A stretch of 64,000 nucleotides of DNA from Paenibacillus aceris (GCF_017874035.1 NZ_JAGGKV010000008.1:245942-309941), one strand, 5' to 3'. Positions 51,481-60,506 are shown, numbered from the stretch's first letter. Numbers and translations are program-made. Notes: a model not told the origin generated them from the sequence alone.

Positions 51481-53799
51481 TTAAGCACTGCCCTTGTGAA
51501 TCTCCCTGTATTGCGTCGGTGTGACACCTTCGTGCTTTTTGAAGACGCGATAATAATATGATGGCTGGTAACCGACACGAAATGCGATGTCATTCACTTT
51601 TTCGGAAGAGTGCAGCAGTAGCTCCTTAGACTTATTAATCCGTAAACGAGTTAAGTAGTCGATAAAGTTGACCCCGGTAACTTCCTTAAAACCCGCGCTG
51701 AGCTTATATATGCTAATACCGAAACGCTCCGCGTACCATTCGAGCGAAACATCCTCTGTATAGTTTTCCTCCAGTAAGCCAACAACCGTGTCAATGGTTT
51801 CCTTCATGAGGTGAACTTGCGTCTTATTCACTGTTTCTTCTACAGTTCTCAGGTAAACGCCGATTTTATCTCTAAACCAACGCGCCATTTCATGAGGCTC
51901 ACGCAGCCTGCCCAGTTCCTCATATAGATCCGTTCGGAACAATGATATCGGACTGTAACCAGCCAGAAGTATTTGATTGAGCAATGTACCCAGCAATTGG
52001 TTCATTCCCAATCGCAACGCCATCTCCGTCTCCATGACGGCTGTCATCTCATTCAAGAATTCGTTCAGAGCGTCATTTGTCTCCTCGCGATCACCTGACC
52101 GGATGCAGCGCATCAGCTCTTTTTCGGCAGCAAATGGGTAGGGTATTGAAGGTTCATTGATGGTAAGCTGTTCCAAGTCCAAGATCTGATTCGATTCTTG
52201 AATGTTCCGGTGGCTGAATGACTGATTCACCTCTTGGAAAGCTTGTGGCAGTTCGGACAATCGGTTTGTCGGCTTAGCGATCCCGACGAGAATATTCATT
52301 TGCAGAATCGTCGTTAAGGATCGAACAACGTCTTCACTGAATTCCTGCAGCTTCTTTTTATCCGTCTGATCTTCAGGCAGCATTAACAGGAGGCTAACCG
52401 TAAAGTCTTGACCGCTGATCACTTCTGCCTGCTCAAATTGATTGTCTGCAATCTCACGGATGACATTGACGGCTGCAAATGTAACCAACTGTTCATCCCC
52501 GTCAGCAAATCGGCCCTGTAGTTTGGAAAAACCAAGCAGCCGAATCACCACAAGCGCAAGCCGTTTCCCTTCAAGATCCCATCCGTATTGCTCCATCCGG
52601 GTTCGCAGATGATCCTCTGACAAATAAAGATGGTCGTTCAACAGCTGAAACAGAAAAAATTCCCTTAACGTTGCAAAGTGACTCTCCATACGTTCGTGCA
52701 ATATTTTGCTTTCACTGTTCAAAAACTTCCATTGCCGCTCGATGAATTCGACTTCATCGCCAACCTCATGCTGCGGGAAATCTTTCTTTGTGGACCGGAA
52801 TAATTGAACAAGGCGATTCATGGGCTGATTCAATTTACGGGATGCCATCCAGGACAAACAAACCGCAACGATGATACCGATACAACCGAGCATCAACAAT
52901 ATTCTTGAAGCATTAACAATGGGCTGGGTCAATTTCGAAATAGGTTCAGCCGAGACATACATCCAGCCGGTTCGGTCAATCGATCCGTATGTAACCGCAT
53001 ACTTTTCCCCTTTCCAACTGCTGAAAAAAGAGCCTGACTTCCCTTGATGCTTGTTCACTTCTTCCCGCAAGTAATACTTAAACGGGTGCGATTCCGTCTC
53101 AGGCGTTTCATTCGAATCCAACCAATCGCCATTCGCTTTCAGAATAAACGCCGTAGCCTGCAAGTCGGGATCCGGACTAATTAATTGATTAATGGCAGCC
53201 GCATCGAATTGCGCAAGCAAATACCCATAAGGCACTTGTTCTGGCACAAGCTGTACAAAAGATAAATAGCCACCTGCATACGTCCAATAATGGTCCATAT
53301 CTTTGATGAATAAAGAGCGAAAATAATCAATCTCAGACTTCGTGATGGACACCACAAATTTGGGATTGAGAGCGGATAGGTAAATTTCGCTATCTGGCAA
53401 ATACAACCGTACTTCTCGAAGCAATGGGCTTGAATTGCTCATAATCAGCAATGTCTTGGTCAAATCCTGCGACTGTACAATATTACTTTGGAAATCATCC
53501 ATTGTCATATCGCCAACTTTACTCTGAAAAATCGGATTGAACTTCCACATTGTCACCATTTTCTCAAGCTGCAGCAGCTGATCGTTCAACTTCTCAGCCA
53601 TGTACTGCTGCCGGAGTTGATGTGTTCGGTTAACTTCACGTTCAATTTGCGAAATCCCGACGAAATAAGTGGCTACAGCAAGCAATGCCGTGGGAAGGCT
53701 GGCCATTAAGAGCACAATTGCGAAGCCTTTTCGATAAAATGGGCCTCTTGTTTGTCTGAACTTAAATAACTTCAATTTGTTATGATTGAATTTTTCCAT
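51481..53799 (-). CDS. Membrane-anchored AraC-type sensor/regulator
   Basis: A 772-residue one-component regulator. Transmembrane segment 1 (about 25-47) and segment 2 (about 293-316) enclose a Cache-type extracellular sensor; a HAMP-like helix and a roughly 300-residue cytoplasmic linker follow. The C-terminal AraC double helix-turn-helix (about 665-770) is ENYTEDVSLEWYAERFGISIYKLSAGFKEVTGVNFIDYLTRLRINKSKELL and KVNDIAFRVGYQPSYYYRVFKKHEGVTPTQYREI. There is no receiver or kinase domain, so it links extracellular sensing directly to DNA binding, a layout common in Paenibacillus. Its likely target is importer operon B downstream. Confidence 0.92.
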   Translation of the reverse strand: MEKFNHNKLKLFKFRQTRGPFYRKGFAIVLLMASLPTALLAVATYFVGISQIEREVNRTHQLRQQYMAEKLNDQLLQLEKMVTMWKFNPIFQSKVGDMTMDDFQSNIVQSQDLTKTLLIMSNSSPLLREVRLYLPDSEIYLSALNPKFVVSITKSEIDYFRSLFIKDMDHYWTYAGGYLSFVQLVPEQVPYGYLLAQFDAAAINQLISPDPDLQATAFILKANGDWLDSNETPETESHPFKYYLREEVNKHQGKSGSFFSSWKGEKYAVTYGSIDRTGWMYVSAEPISKLTQPIVNASRILLMLGCIGIIVAVCLSWMASRKLNQPMNRLVQLFRSTKKDFPQHEVGDEVEFIERQWKFLNSESKILHERMESHFATLREFFLFQLLNDHLYLSEDHLRTRMEQYGWDLEGKRLALVVIRLLGFSKLQGRFADGDEQLVTFAAVNVIREIADNQFEQAEVISGQDFTVSLLLMLPEDQTDKKKLQEFSEDVVRSLTTILQMNILVGIAKPTNRLSELPQAFQEVNQSFSHRNIQESNQILDLEQLTINEPSIPYPFAAEKELMRCIRSGDREETNDALNEFLNEMTAVMETEMALRLGMNQLLGTLLNQILLAGYSPISLFRTDLYEELGRLREPHEMARWFRDKIGVYLRTVEETVNKTQVHLMKETIDTVVGLLEENYTEDVSLEWYAERFGISIYKLSAGFKEVTGVNFIDYLTRLRINKSKELLLHSSEKVNDIAFRVGYQPSYYYRVFKKHEGVTPTQYREIHKGSA

Positions 53800-53868
53800 G
53801 TAAAATAATGTCCCCCAGCCTGTCCAATGAGAATGATAGAACCCTTTCGTTAAAAACTATTCTACATT

Positions 53869-53882
53869 AGATGCGAGCATCT
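53869..53882 (-). promoter_or_regulatory. Perfect 14-bp palindrome upstream of the AraC-type sensor gene
   Basis: AGATGCGAGCATCT, located about 70 bases before the start and just upstream of a weak TAGAAT -10 on the minus strand. It could be a regulatory site for the sensor gene. Confidence 0.35.
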
Positions 53883-53967
53883 CTGCACAAATAATTTGCC
53901 TCATCAGATTTGAACTTTCAACACCAGCCTTTCAGACTGGCTTACATGAGCACAACTTTTTGCTTAC

Positions 53968-53996
53968 TTGATAAGTCTAAACTAATAGGATATTTT
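53968..53996 (+). promoter_or_regulatory. Promoter of the stalk-domain protein gene
   Basis: -35 TTGATA (53968-53973), 17-base spacer and -10 TATTTT (53991-53996) on the plus strand, 38 bases before the start codon. Confidence 0.5.
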
Positions 53997-54034
53997 GGAG
54001 TCACCCTCATTATCAATGATAAGGAGCCTTTATC

Positions 54035-54973
54035 ATGCCAATTCTTACAATACGTAATCTTAAACTATTTTCTCTTATGGTAGCTTCATCTCTGATCATC
54101 GGTTTGCCTCATCCAGGACCGGTCTACGGAGCCACCGCGAATGCCGCAAACAGCGATCCAAGTATTGTGATGAACGGTATCATTCGCAACAACAGCGCAC
54201 TGAGTCCTCTCCGGCAATTGGCTGAATCATTAGGCTTTACGGTGCAATGGCATTCGGAAAACAGATCCATATCAGTCACTAAAGACGATAAAACAATTTT
54301 ATTGTCACTCGACCAGCCTACGGCCTATGTGAACGGGAAACCCGTTGAATTGGACATCGCCCCTCTTCTGAACCGGGATTTGACTGTTGTGCCCGTTCGT
54401 TTTGTCAGCGAGGCTTTTGGCGCTGCAGTCAAGTGGGACAACGAAACCCGCAGGGTCATTATCAATGATCGTATTTCCATCGTGATGGAACCGAGTGAAG
54501 GAGATCTGAACCAGATGATAGCAGCTTCTGGCAGTGACCCTTACCTGAGGCCTCAGATCAGCTACGTTGCTGAAGATACGATTACGGTGAAGTCGCTCCT
54601 CACAGCCGATTTAAGCGATTCAGGTGAGCAAGGATATACGACGTTCACTTTCTCTCGCAGCAGCACGGGCTGGAGTATTTCCAAAGTCGATATTGAGCAC
54701 TCTAAGGCGATCGATTTTCATCTTAATGAGAACGAGGCTATCTTTTTAACCAAGCGAACAACCACGAATACCATCTTGAAAGCTCATGGTTCCTATGCCT
54801 TTACCTCTGACAACAATAATATGAAATGGACCGGGGATTCCTTTATGTTTACTACCCAGACTTCGAAGGGAGAGTATTGTACAGTCTTAGTGAATAGCAA
54901 GACAGGCCATACCGCAGAATTTTCGAGTTTCACCCATCAGGCACCACAAATCGCGAAAACGTTGGGACCATGA
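54035..54973 (+). CDS. Secreted copper-amine-oxidase-N (stalk) domain protein
   Basis: A 312-residue secreted protein. Signal peptide about 1-33 (cut near VYGATA). The Cu_amine_oxidN1 stalk domain covers about 45-150: MNGIIRNNSALSPLRQLAESLGFTVQWHSENRSISVTKDDKTILLSLDQPTAYVNGKPVELDIAPLLNRDLTVVPVRFVSEAFGAAVKWDNETRRVII. The second half is not recognised. In Paenibacillus such domains are fused to many surface proteins and have no enzyme activity of their own; wall attachment is likely. It is a single-gene unit ended by a strong terminator. Confidence 0.85.
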   Translation: MPILTIRNLKLFSLMVASSLIIGLPHPGPVYGATANAANSDPSIVMNGIIRNNSALSPLRQLAESLGFTVQWHSENRSISVTKDDKTILLSLDQPTAYVNGKPVELDIAPLLNRDLTVVPVRFVSEAFGAAVKWDNETRRVIINDRISIVMEPSEGDLNQMIAASGSDPYLRPQISYVAEDTITVKSLLTADLSDSGEQGYTTFTFSRSSTGWSISKVDIEHSKAIDFHLNENEAIFLTKRTTTNTILKAHGSYAFTSDNNNMKWTGDSFMFTTQTSKGEYCTVLVNSKTGHTAEFSSFTHQAPQIAKTLGP

Positions 54974-54986
54974 CAATCTGTGCAAT

Positions 54987-55036
54987 AAAAAAAGGCAGCC
55001 TCGGACTAAAGAAAAGTCTTAGGCTGCCCGTTTTTT
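54987..55036. terminator. Bidirectional terminator between stalk-protein and dehydrogenase genes
   Basis: Stem GGCAGCCT/AGGCTGCC with inner GACT/AGTC pairs; TTTTTT follows on the plus strand and seven T on the minus strand. Confidence 0.88.
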
Positions 55037-55047
55037 CCCGCGGTACC

Positions 55048-56034
55048 TCATGGTGAGCCATGCCGGTCAATTTTGATGATGACTTTTCCCTGCGGATGTC
55101 CATCTCCCAAATACTGCAGCGCCTCTGCTACTTCAGTTAACCGGTAATGTCGGTCTATAACAGGTACGACTTTGTCCGCCTCGACAAGCTCTTTCATGAC
55201 ATTTAAATCCTCTTTATTGGGTTTGTGGATAAGAATCCCCATTTTCTTACTGCTCATTCTTGAAATCCAAGGTCCCAGCAGCATAAGCTGAAAAATTCTC
55301 GCCATCGATCCTCCGACCATGACATAAGTACCTTTGGGATTTAATGCCCGCTTGTAATCGAAAATCGAACGAGTTCCCACAACATCAAGGATAAGGTCAT
55401 AGCGCTGACCATTTTTTATAAAATCGGTTTGCGTATAATCAATGACATGGTCCGCACCAATCGATCGCAGCATATCCAGTTTCCTCGTGATGTCGACCCC
55501 TGTTACTTCAGCCCCGCAGCATTTGGCAATTTGAACGGCAAACGTACCTACGCCTCCACCCGCGCCATTGATTAAAACTTTTTTTCCTTTCTGAATCCGT
55601 CCTTTATATCGAAGACCCTGCAGCGCTAAGACTGCCGCCTGCGGTAAAGCCGCCGCTTCGTCAAATGCCATACCGGCAGGTTTCAGCGATAAAGCATTTT
55701 CATCAGCACATACATACTCCGCAAACCCGCCCCAGCCGCACCCAGAAATGTCACCGAAAACCTCGTCACCCGGCTGAAATTGTTTGACATCCTTGCCCAC
55801 TGCTTCAACTCTTCCCGCGACGTCTGCTCCGAGTATTTTGTATTTCGGTTTTAGAAACCCTCCGATACGGACCAAGAACGGTGTACCTCTAAGGAGATCC
55901 CAGTCCCATGAATTTACAGATGCAGCATGGATATGTATCAGGACTTCATTGTACTTCGGAGTCGGTTTTTCAACCTCTTTGAGGCTTAGAACGTCCGCTG
56001 CTCCGTATTTGGTGTATACGATCGCCTTCATCAT
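55048..56034 (-). CDS. MDR-family NAD(P)H dehydrogenase (zinc-free quinone reductase-like)
   Basis: A 328-residue medium-chain reductase. MMKAIVYTKYGAADVLSLKEVEKPTPKYNEVLIHIHAASVNSWDWDLLRG is the catalytic-domain start, with VAGRVEAVGKDVKQFQPGDEVFGD next; the Rossmann motif VLINGAGGGVGTFAVQIAKCCGAEVTGVDITRKLDMLRSIGADHVIDY and LILDVVGTRSIFDYKRALNPKGTYVMVGG follow. The structural zinc cysteines of alcohol dehydrogenases are absent, as in quinone/enone reductases. Substrate is unknown. AAGGAG lies five bases before the ATG. It shares a terminator with the convergent stalk-protein gene. Confidence 0.88.
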   Translation of the reverse strand: MMKAIVYTKYGAADVLSLKEVEKPTPKYNEVLIHIHAASVNSWDWDLLRGTPFLVRIGGFLKPKYKILGADVAGRVEAVGKDVKQFQPGDEVFGDISGCGWGGFAEYVCADENALSLKPAGMAFDEAAALPQAAVLALQGLRYKGRIQKGKKVLINGAGGGVGTFAVQIAKCCGAEVTGVDITRKLDMLRSIGADHVIDYTQTDFIKNGQRYDLILDVVGTRSIFDYKRALNPKGTYVMVGGSMARIFQLMLLGPWISRMSSKKMGILIHKPNKEDLNVMKELVEADKVVPVIDRHYRLTEVAEALQYLGDGHPQGKVIIKIDRHGSP

Positions 56035-56195
56035 GTTTACTCCTTACACTTATTCGTGTGTTTGTTTCATTCGGGAAAGCTAGAATCGTATATGGTTTGT
56101 TATAAACAAAATGTTATTATCACATAGATATGTTCAATTTAAAGGTGCATTCCAATTATTGTCAATAATTGTTTTTATGATCTGCGATCATGCTT

Positions 56196-56226
56196 AAAAA
56201 GCCCGTGGAAGATTTCCCACGAGCTT
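56196..56226 (-). terminator. Terminator of the RMD1-family gene
   Basis: Stem AAGCTCGTGG/CCACGGGCTT with an eight-base loop and TTTTT on the minus strand. Confidence 0.8.
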
Positions 56227-56256
56227 CTTTATCGTCGCATTCCTCTCTTCATCTTT

Positions 56257-57108
56257 CTAATGAGAGGGAATCCAACCGATGATTTGTAATATGGTTAACA
56301 CCACTTCAATCACAATCAGAATCACGACGATCCATTCTACGAACAGCCCTCGGATGGAATGACTGATATTCGAAAAACCTTCTAGGATATGATACAAAAT
56401 GTCCGTTTTGCTTTTCAATATTTTATATCGATCATTCAGTTCAAAGAAACCCATCATCCCATCATAAAATTCACTTGCCGTACTGTTGGACCAAGTCAAA
56501 TCAGGTTTGTCCAAAATCATGATATAGGCGAGGGTGTTGTATTCATGGCGCACGATTTTTGCGGTCGTTCTGGCCAGCTCTTTGTTGCCAACTCGAAGTT
56601 TTCCTTTTTCAAGTCTTTCAATCATCATTTCGAGGCCATCATGAATTTCTCCCAGATGTTCCTCAATCTTTTCAAGAGCGACCGATTTGGCAAGGACTGT
56701 GGAGATTAATTCCGGATAAAAGAATTCGAACTCCGATACGACCACATACTTATCCGTCAACTCCATGCTCTCAATTTCTTCGATATGAAGACTGTAATCG
56801 TCCATATATTTGTCCGGAGGCTGGAGATCAATATCAGGTTCGAAGGTCTGGATGAATTTCAAAAAGACAGTTATCTCATCCAAATGCGTGTGATTAACAA
56901 AAACAACGCTGCCGAAAGAAAACACCATCACTTGTTGCAGCGCGTTTGTGTCTTTCTGAAGAATCGAATTTAAAATATCGCCCCTTAAGATTAAAGGCTG
57001 TTCCCAGGTGTATTTTTTGGGAATGCCGCAGTGAATGGCGATTTTGTTCAGATCGATTTCATTCGTGATTGCCATAGCTTTAAAAGTAATATCTTTCATA
57101 TTGTTCAC
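56257..57108 (-). CDS. RMD1/DUF155 family membrane-anchored protein
   Basis: A 283-residue protein of the RMD1 (DUF155) family known best from yeast mitochondria. The N-terminal half has VMVFSFGSVVFVNHTHLDEITVFLKFI and LTDKYVVVSEFEFFYPELISTVLAKSVALEKIEEHLGEI, followed by LGEIHDGLEMMIERLEKGKLRVGNKELARTTAKIVRHEYNTLAYIMILDKPDLTW. A single C-terminal membrane segment (about 257-278) anchors it, so the bulk should lie in the cytoplasm. Function in bacteria is unknown. It starts with GTG at 57106-57108, seven bases after AAGG; an ATG three codons later is an alternative. It appears to be transcribed alone. Confidence 0.85.
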   Translation of the reverse strand: MNNMKDITFKAMAITNEIDLNKIAIHCGIPKKYTWEQPLILRGDILNSILQKDTNALQQVMVFSFGSVVFVNHTHLDEITVFLKFIQTFEPDIDLQPPDKYMDDYSLHIEEIESMELTDKYVVVSEFEFFYPELISTVLAKSVALEKIEEHLGEIHDGLEMMIERLEKGKLRVGNKELARTTAKIVRHEYNTLAYIMILDKPDLTWSNSTASEFYDGMMGFFELNDRYKILKSKTDILYHILEGFSNISHSIRGLFVEWIVVILIVIEVVLTILQIIGWIPSH

Positions 57109-57186
57109 TCATCTGCCTTCAACAAGTCATACGAACTAGTCTTGACAGAAAAAGTGCGGCTCAATCCTTTTGTACATGGTTCCTCT

Positions 57187-58275
57187 TTAATTTCCTTCTG
57201 CCATCTTCTTCCCTGCTTTCGCTCCAGGAATCAAATATTTAAAGGCAAGCTTCAGAAGCGGTGGCACTGCAAAGAAAATAAACCAAGTGCGAAATAATTG
57301 ATAGCAGCTGACTGTCGCTATGTCGGCTTGAACCTCCTTGGCCATGATCCCCATCTGATCCATCCCTCCAGGCGCCATGGCCAAGAAGGCTGTCGCCGCG
57401 GATACGCCATGCATATGGGAAAGCATCGCGCTTAAACCTAACGAGCCCAAGATCAGCACCATGCCGCTAACAATCGCCAAGCCAATAATTCGCACTTTGT
57501 GCGTTAGACTCTCCGGGCGAAGCAGTAATCCGACGTAAGTACCTATTAGCAGTTGCGAAAATTGTAGCAGGCTCGATGGAAGAGCCGGCCCAGACACCCC
57601 TGACAGATGAAGAATGGCCGTAACGATCATTGGCCCAAGCAAATAAGCGGAAGGGAAACGGATTTTCTTAGCCAGCAACGCGAATGCTACACAGACAAAA
57701 GCGAACAGGAAAATATTTGGAAACAAATCGCTCCAATAAGCACTCACTTCTGCGCTTTCCGTTATGGCCGATCTGTCGCCGCCAAACAACGGACTAAACA
57801 CGAGCAGCGGGACGCAGAAAATAATCATCATTAACCGTGACACCTGCAGAAACGTCATCACCGTCAGATCGATACCTTCCGTATCCTCTGCGAGGATGAT
57901 CATTTGTGACAGTCCGCCAGGGATACTCCCCATCAATACGGTTGGCAGCGGCAAGCCCGACAACTTTGAAACGCAGACAGCGATTAGTGCGCTGAATAGC
58001 AGCAGCAGAACCGTCATCAAGATCATGCTGGGCAGTTGCTGTCCCATCTCTTTCAGTGTTCCCATCGTGAAGGACAAACCAATGGAGTAGCCGATGATGA
58101 TTAGTGCTGTATCACGCAAATAGCTGGGCCAAAACGGCTTTACCTTTTTCAGAAACCGGGCACCCAAGAAGGCTAAAACCATCGGCCCCAGAAGCCAGGG
58201 CAAGGGGGAATGAATAACAGTGAACAACAGACCCCCAACTAACGCTAAAGCAAGTGTGACAATGAAGCGTATCAC
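57187..58275 (-). CDS. AbrB-family (AidB regulator-type) membrane protein
   Basis: A 362-residue membrane protein with two homologous halves, each starting with a family signature: LLFTVIHSPLPWLLGPMVLAFLGARFL and LLAKKIRFPSAYLLGPMIVTAILHLSGV. MGSIPGGLSQMIILAEDT and LAMAPGGMDQMGIMAKEVQAD are the repeated P-G-G-x-x-x-M motifs of the AbrB domain. About ten hydrophobic segments are visible. The role is not established; export or import is possible. It overlaps the MBL gene by four bases (GTG start inside the preceding stop), so translation is coupled and both probably lie under the divergent TetR regulator. Confidence 0.87.
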   Translation of the reverse strand: MIRFIVTLALALVGGLLFTVIHSPLPWLLGPMVLAFLGARFLKKVKPFWPSYLRDTALIIIGYSIGLSFTMGTLKEMGQQLPSMILMTVLLLLFSALIAVCVSKLSGLPLPTVLMGSIPGGLSQMIILAEDTEGIDLTVMTFLQVSRLMMIIFCVPLLVFSPLFGGDRSAITESAEVSAYWSDLFPNIFLFAFVCVAFALLAKKIRFPSAYLLGPMIVTAILHLSGVSGPALPSSLLQFSQLLIGTYVGLLLRPESLTHKVRIIGLAIVSGMVLILGSLGLSAMLSHMHGVSAATAFLAMAPGGMDQMGIMAKEVQADIATVSCYQLFRTWFIFFAVPPLLKLAFKYLIPGAKAGKKMAEGN

Positions 58276-59033
58276 GACTGTTCAGCCAGTTCAGCAATGC
58301 GTTTATTCATATCACCTTGAATTCGTCCGCCATGATAGCAAATAACGGTCTCGATATCGAAAGGGCTTAATTTCTTCAATGACCTTAATGCCTCCGACAT
58401 ATCCGGTGTGACAGCAGGTCTTGGGCCTTTCAATTCGCCATTCTCGGCGACCATAGCGTCACCGGCAATCAAAGTTTTGCTCCGCTGATGATATAAGCAA
58501 ATATGACCTGGCGTATGACCCGGGGTATGAATGACTGTCAAACCTCCTGCAATCGGCAATGTCTCCCCATCCGCAATTGTGCACTCCACATTTGGATGTG
58601 ACGGAAAGAGGAAAGTCTGCTCGAACTGGTTGCGTGTCACTTCCGGAAGCTGCCCTAGCAAAGAGGTCAATCTTTCCGGCGTCACTTTGATCATCGGCTG
58701 TTTTCCGTTAATAACGTCTTTGTCGTCTTCATGAGCGTAGACGACCGGTGTTTCATCTTGGACCGCTAGAAATGCCGGCAGTCCTCCAATATGATCAATA
58801 TCCTGATGCGTCAGAATAATGGAGCGCAGCGGGATTCCCCCAACACCAGCTTCCTTCGCCAATTCCATAATTGCAGGAGCGGACCCCGGCATGCCTGTGT
58901 CGATCAACACCCACGATTCATTATCATACAGGATCGTCGGGTTTATCGTCATGGGTCCCAAATTTAATTCCAACATATCAATGCCTTCAGCGATTTTCAT
59001 GTCATTGCCTGTGCCTAGCCTCGAAAAACTCAT
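58272..59033 (-). CDS. MBL-fold metallo-hydrolase
   Basis: A 253-residue hydrolase with both metal-site motifs: ILTHQDIDHIGGLPAF (H-x-D-x-D-H type) and HTPGHTPGHICLYHQRS with the later GDAM Asp and a C-terminal His in CYHGGRI. Glyoxalase II, lactonase and beta-lactamase-like enzymes share this site, so the substrate is open; the loop pattern resembles general thioester or lactone hydrolases. The ATG at 59033 lies about 18 bases after AAAGGAGG, so a start closer to it could be missed. It is divergent from a TetR gene. Confidence 0.85.
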   Translation of the reverse strand: MSFSRLGTGNDMKIAEGIDMLELNLGPMTINPTILYDNESWVLIDTGMPGSAPAIMELAKEAGVGGIPLRSIILTHQDIDHIGGLPAFLAVQDETPVVYAHEDDKDVINGKQPMIKVTPERLTSLLGQLPEVTRNQFEQTFLFPSHPNVECTIADGETLPIAGGLTVIHTPGHTPGHICLYHQRSKTLIAGDAMVAENGELKGPRPAVTPDMSEALRSLKKLSPFDIETVICYHGGRIQGDMNKRIAELAEQS

Positions 59034-59083
59034 TAAGGCCAGGTTTCGGCCACCTCCTTTTATCGAAGTAGAAGTATAAAACC

Positions 59084-59136
59084 AATGAGTTCATTATAGA
59101 ACTCGTTAGTTTTTGCGTCAATGAGTAACATTGACG
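59084..59136. promoter_or_regulatory. Two dyads in the TetR/MBL divergent region
   Basis: AATGAGTTC-ATTATA-GAACTCGTT (59084-59107; eight of nine pairs) and CGTCAATG-AGTAA-CATTGACG (59116-59136; perfect). They are probable binding sites for the TetR protein or for its neighbour. The second contains the ATG of a longer TetR reading, which argues that this longer reading is not the true start. Confidence 0.55.
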
Positions 59137-59177
59137 TTGCCCTTGTCTCATGTCAAGATATGGAGGGAGGGATTACG

Positions 59178-60062
59178 ATGGTAGATTCGAAAAAAAATAA
59201 AATTCTGGATACAGCCATCGAACTGTTCCGGATTAAGGGATATAGTGCCGCTTCCATGCAGGATATCGCCGAGGCTTGCGGTATGGCCAAAGCCAGCATC
59301 TATAAATTTTTTGCTACCAAAGAAGAATTATTCACGGCTGCATTCGTTGCTTGCCATCAGACACTGTTAGATCAAGCTGCAGCACTGGATCGTGTCGGTG
59401 CTCAGCTCAACCTGTCTTCGAAAGAGAAACTTCGGCGGAAGATCGAATTCCAACTGCAATATACCGTAGAGAATCATTTGTTCATGATCGATTTCAGAGA
59501 GCTGCCCATTACGACAAACGACCAGTTCATCGCTGCATGGAAACGTAAGAAGAACGCGCTGCATACTTGGCGCCGCGAACTGCTGATCGAAACGTACGGG
59601 AAGCAGATTGAGCCCTACATTTGGGATGTCGTCGCCATTTTCCGGGGGATTCATGTCGAATATTTGACTTACGTCCAACAGAAAGTGATTGCATTGCCGA
59701 TGTCCGAGTTGGCGGCCTTTATCGTCGACCGATTGGATGCTTTGATCGACGATTTTATTCGCACCTCACCGAAGCCTGTTATCGATGAGAGCAATACGCA
59801 CTTCAACTATTTGAATCCAAGCGATACGCCTGCCCGCCAAACGACGGTTCGACAGCTGTTTGAGCTGATGAACGTGAAGATCAGAGAGCTGTCGAAGCCG
59901 GACGAAGTACGTGAGGAACTGCTAAAGGTTTCGACGATGTTAAATGAGGAGTGCGAACGCCAACTTCCGAATCCAACGCTCATCCGGGTATTCGTCTCCT
60001 ACCTCGACATCATACCGGAACTTCGCCCCTATATTCGCCAGCTTAACTATCTAATCTCTTAA
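59178..60062 (+). CDS. TetR/AcrR family regulator (long C-terminal domain)
   Basis: A 294-residue regulator. KNKILDTAIELFRIKGYSAASMQDIAEACGMAKASIYKFFATKEELFTAAFV is the TetR helix-turn-helix (about residues 5-57). The C-terminal part of about 235 residues is longer than usual and may hold a second helical ligand domain; residues 150-200 have IFRGIHVEYLTYVQQKVIALPMSELAAFIVDRLDALIDDF. The ATG at 59178 is seven bases after GGAGGGAGGG. It probably represses the MBL/AbrB pair and itself through two dyads in the gap; the ligand is unknown. Confidence 0.87.
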   Translation: MVDSKKNKILDTAIELFRIKGYSAASMQDIAEACGMAKASIYKFFATKEELFTAAFVACHQTLLDQAAALDRVGAQLNLSSKEKLRRKIEFQLQYTVENHLFMIDFRELPITTNDQFIAAWKRKKNALHTWRRELLIETYGKQIEPYIWDVVAIFRGIHVEYLTYVQQKVIALPMSELAAFIVDRLDALIDDFIRTSPKPVIDESNTHFNYLNPSDTPARQTTVRQLFELMNVKIRELSKPDEVREELLKVSTMLNEECERQLPNPTLIRVFVSYLDIIPELRPYIRQLNYLIS

Positions 60063-60078
60063 CCGCCATGCCGACCGA

Positions 60079-60113
60079 AACCCTGCGATTATCCAAAATT
60101 GCGGGGTTTTTAT
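60079..60113 (+). terminator. Terminator of the tetR gene
   Basis: Ten-pair stem AACCCTGCGA/TTGCGGGGTT followed by TTTTTA, 17 bases past the stop. Confidence 0.75.
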
Positions 60114-60284
60114 GATTTGGCTCCTCCCTTGCCTTAAGTTGTGCTGCTTCCCCGCCTTTAGTCCGGCTTCAAAAACCGTCACAGGTCCGTTTTCGCAAAA
60201 CCTTGCAGAAGCTAAAATAAAGACATGAGAACGAAACAAGGTCAAATCATTCAAATTTGCAAAAATTGAGAGGAGCCATACCCC

Positions 60285-60506
60285 ATGAATAAACTATTCC
60301 GTTCGAGAACAGACAGCAAGTTAACAGGCCTTTGCGGAGGACTAGCAGAGTGGCTTGGCATTAACGCTACGCTTATCCGTTTAATAGTCGTTATCGCCGC
60401 TTTGTGCAGCTTTGGAACCGTCGTACTTATCTATATCATCGGATGTCTGCTTGTGCCGAAAACGCCTCTTCATCCCTATGACATCACTCCCCCCTATCAC
60501 AGCTAA
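60285..60506 (+). CDS. PspC domain protein (small, membrane)
   Basis: A 73-residue protein that is a single PspC domain: LFRSRTDSKLTGLCGGLAEWLGINATLIRLIVVIAALCSFGTVVLIYIIGCLLVPKTP. GLCGGLAEWLGINATLIRL is the signature and the last 40 residues form one membrane helix. PspC proteins act in the membrane-stress response; a lone PspC of this type is common in Bacillales and its partner is not seen here. The ATG follows GAGAGGAG. Confidence 0.9.
   Translation: MNKLFRSRTDSKLTGLCGGLAEWLGINATLIRLIVVIAALCSFGTVVLIYIIGCLLVPKTPLHPYDITPPYHS

Noticed and set aside
59121..59177. Longer N-terminus of the second TetR protein
   Set aside because: The extra 19 residues lie in the operator dyad and lack a ribosome site, while ATG 59178 has a strong one.
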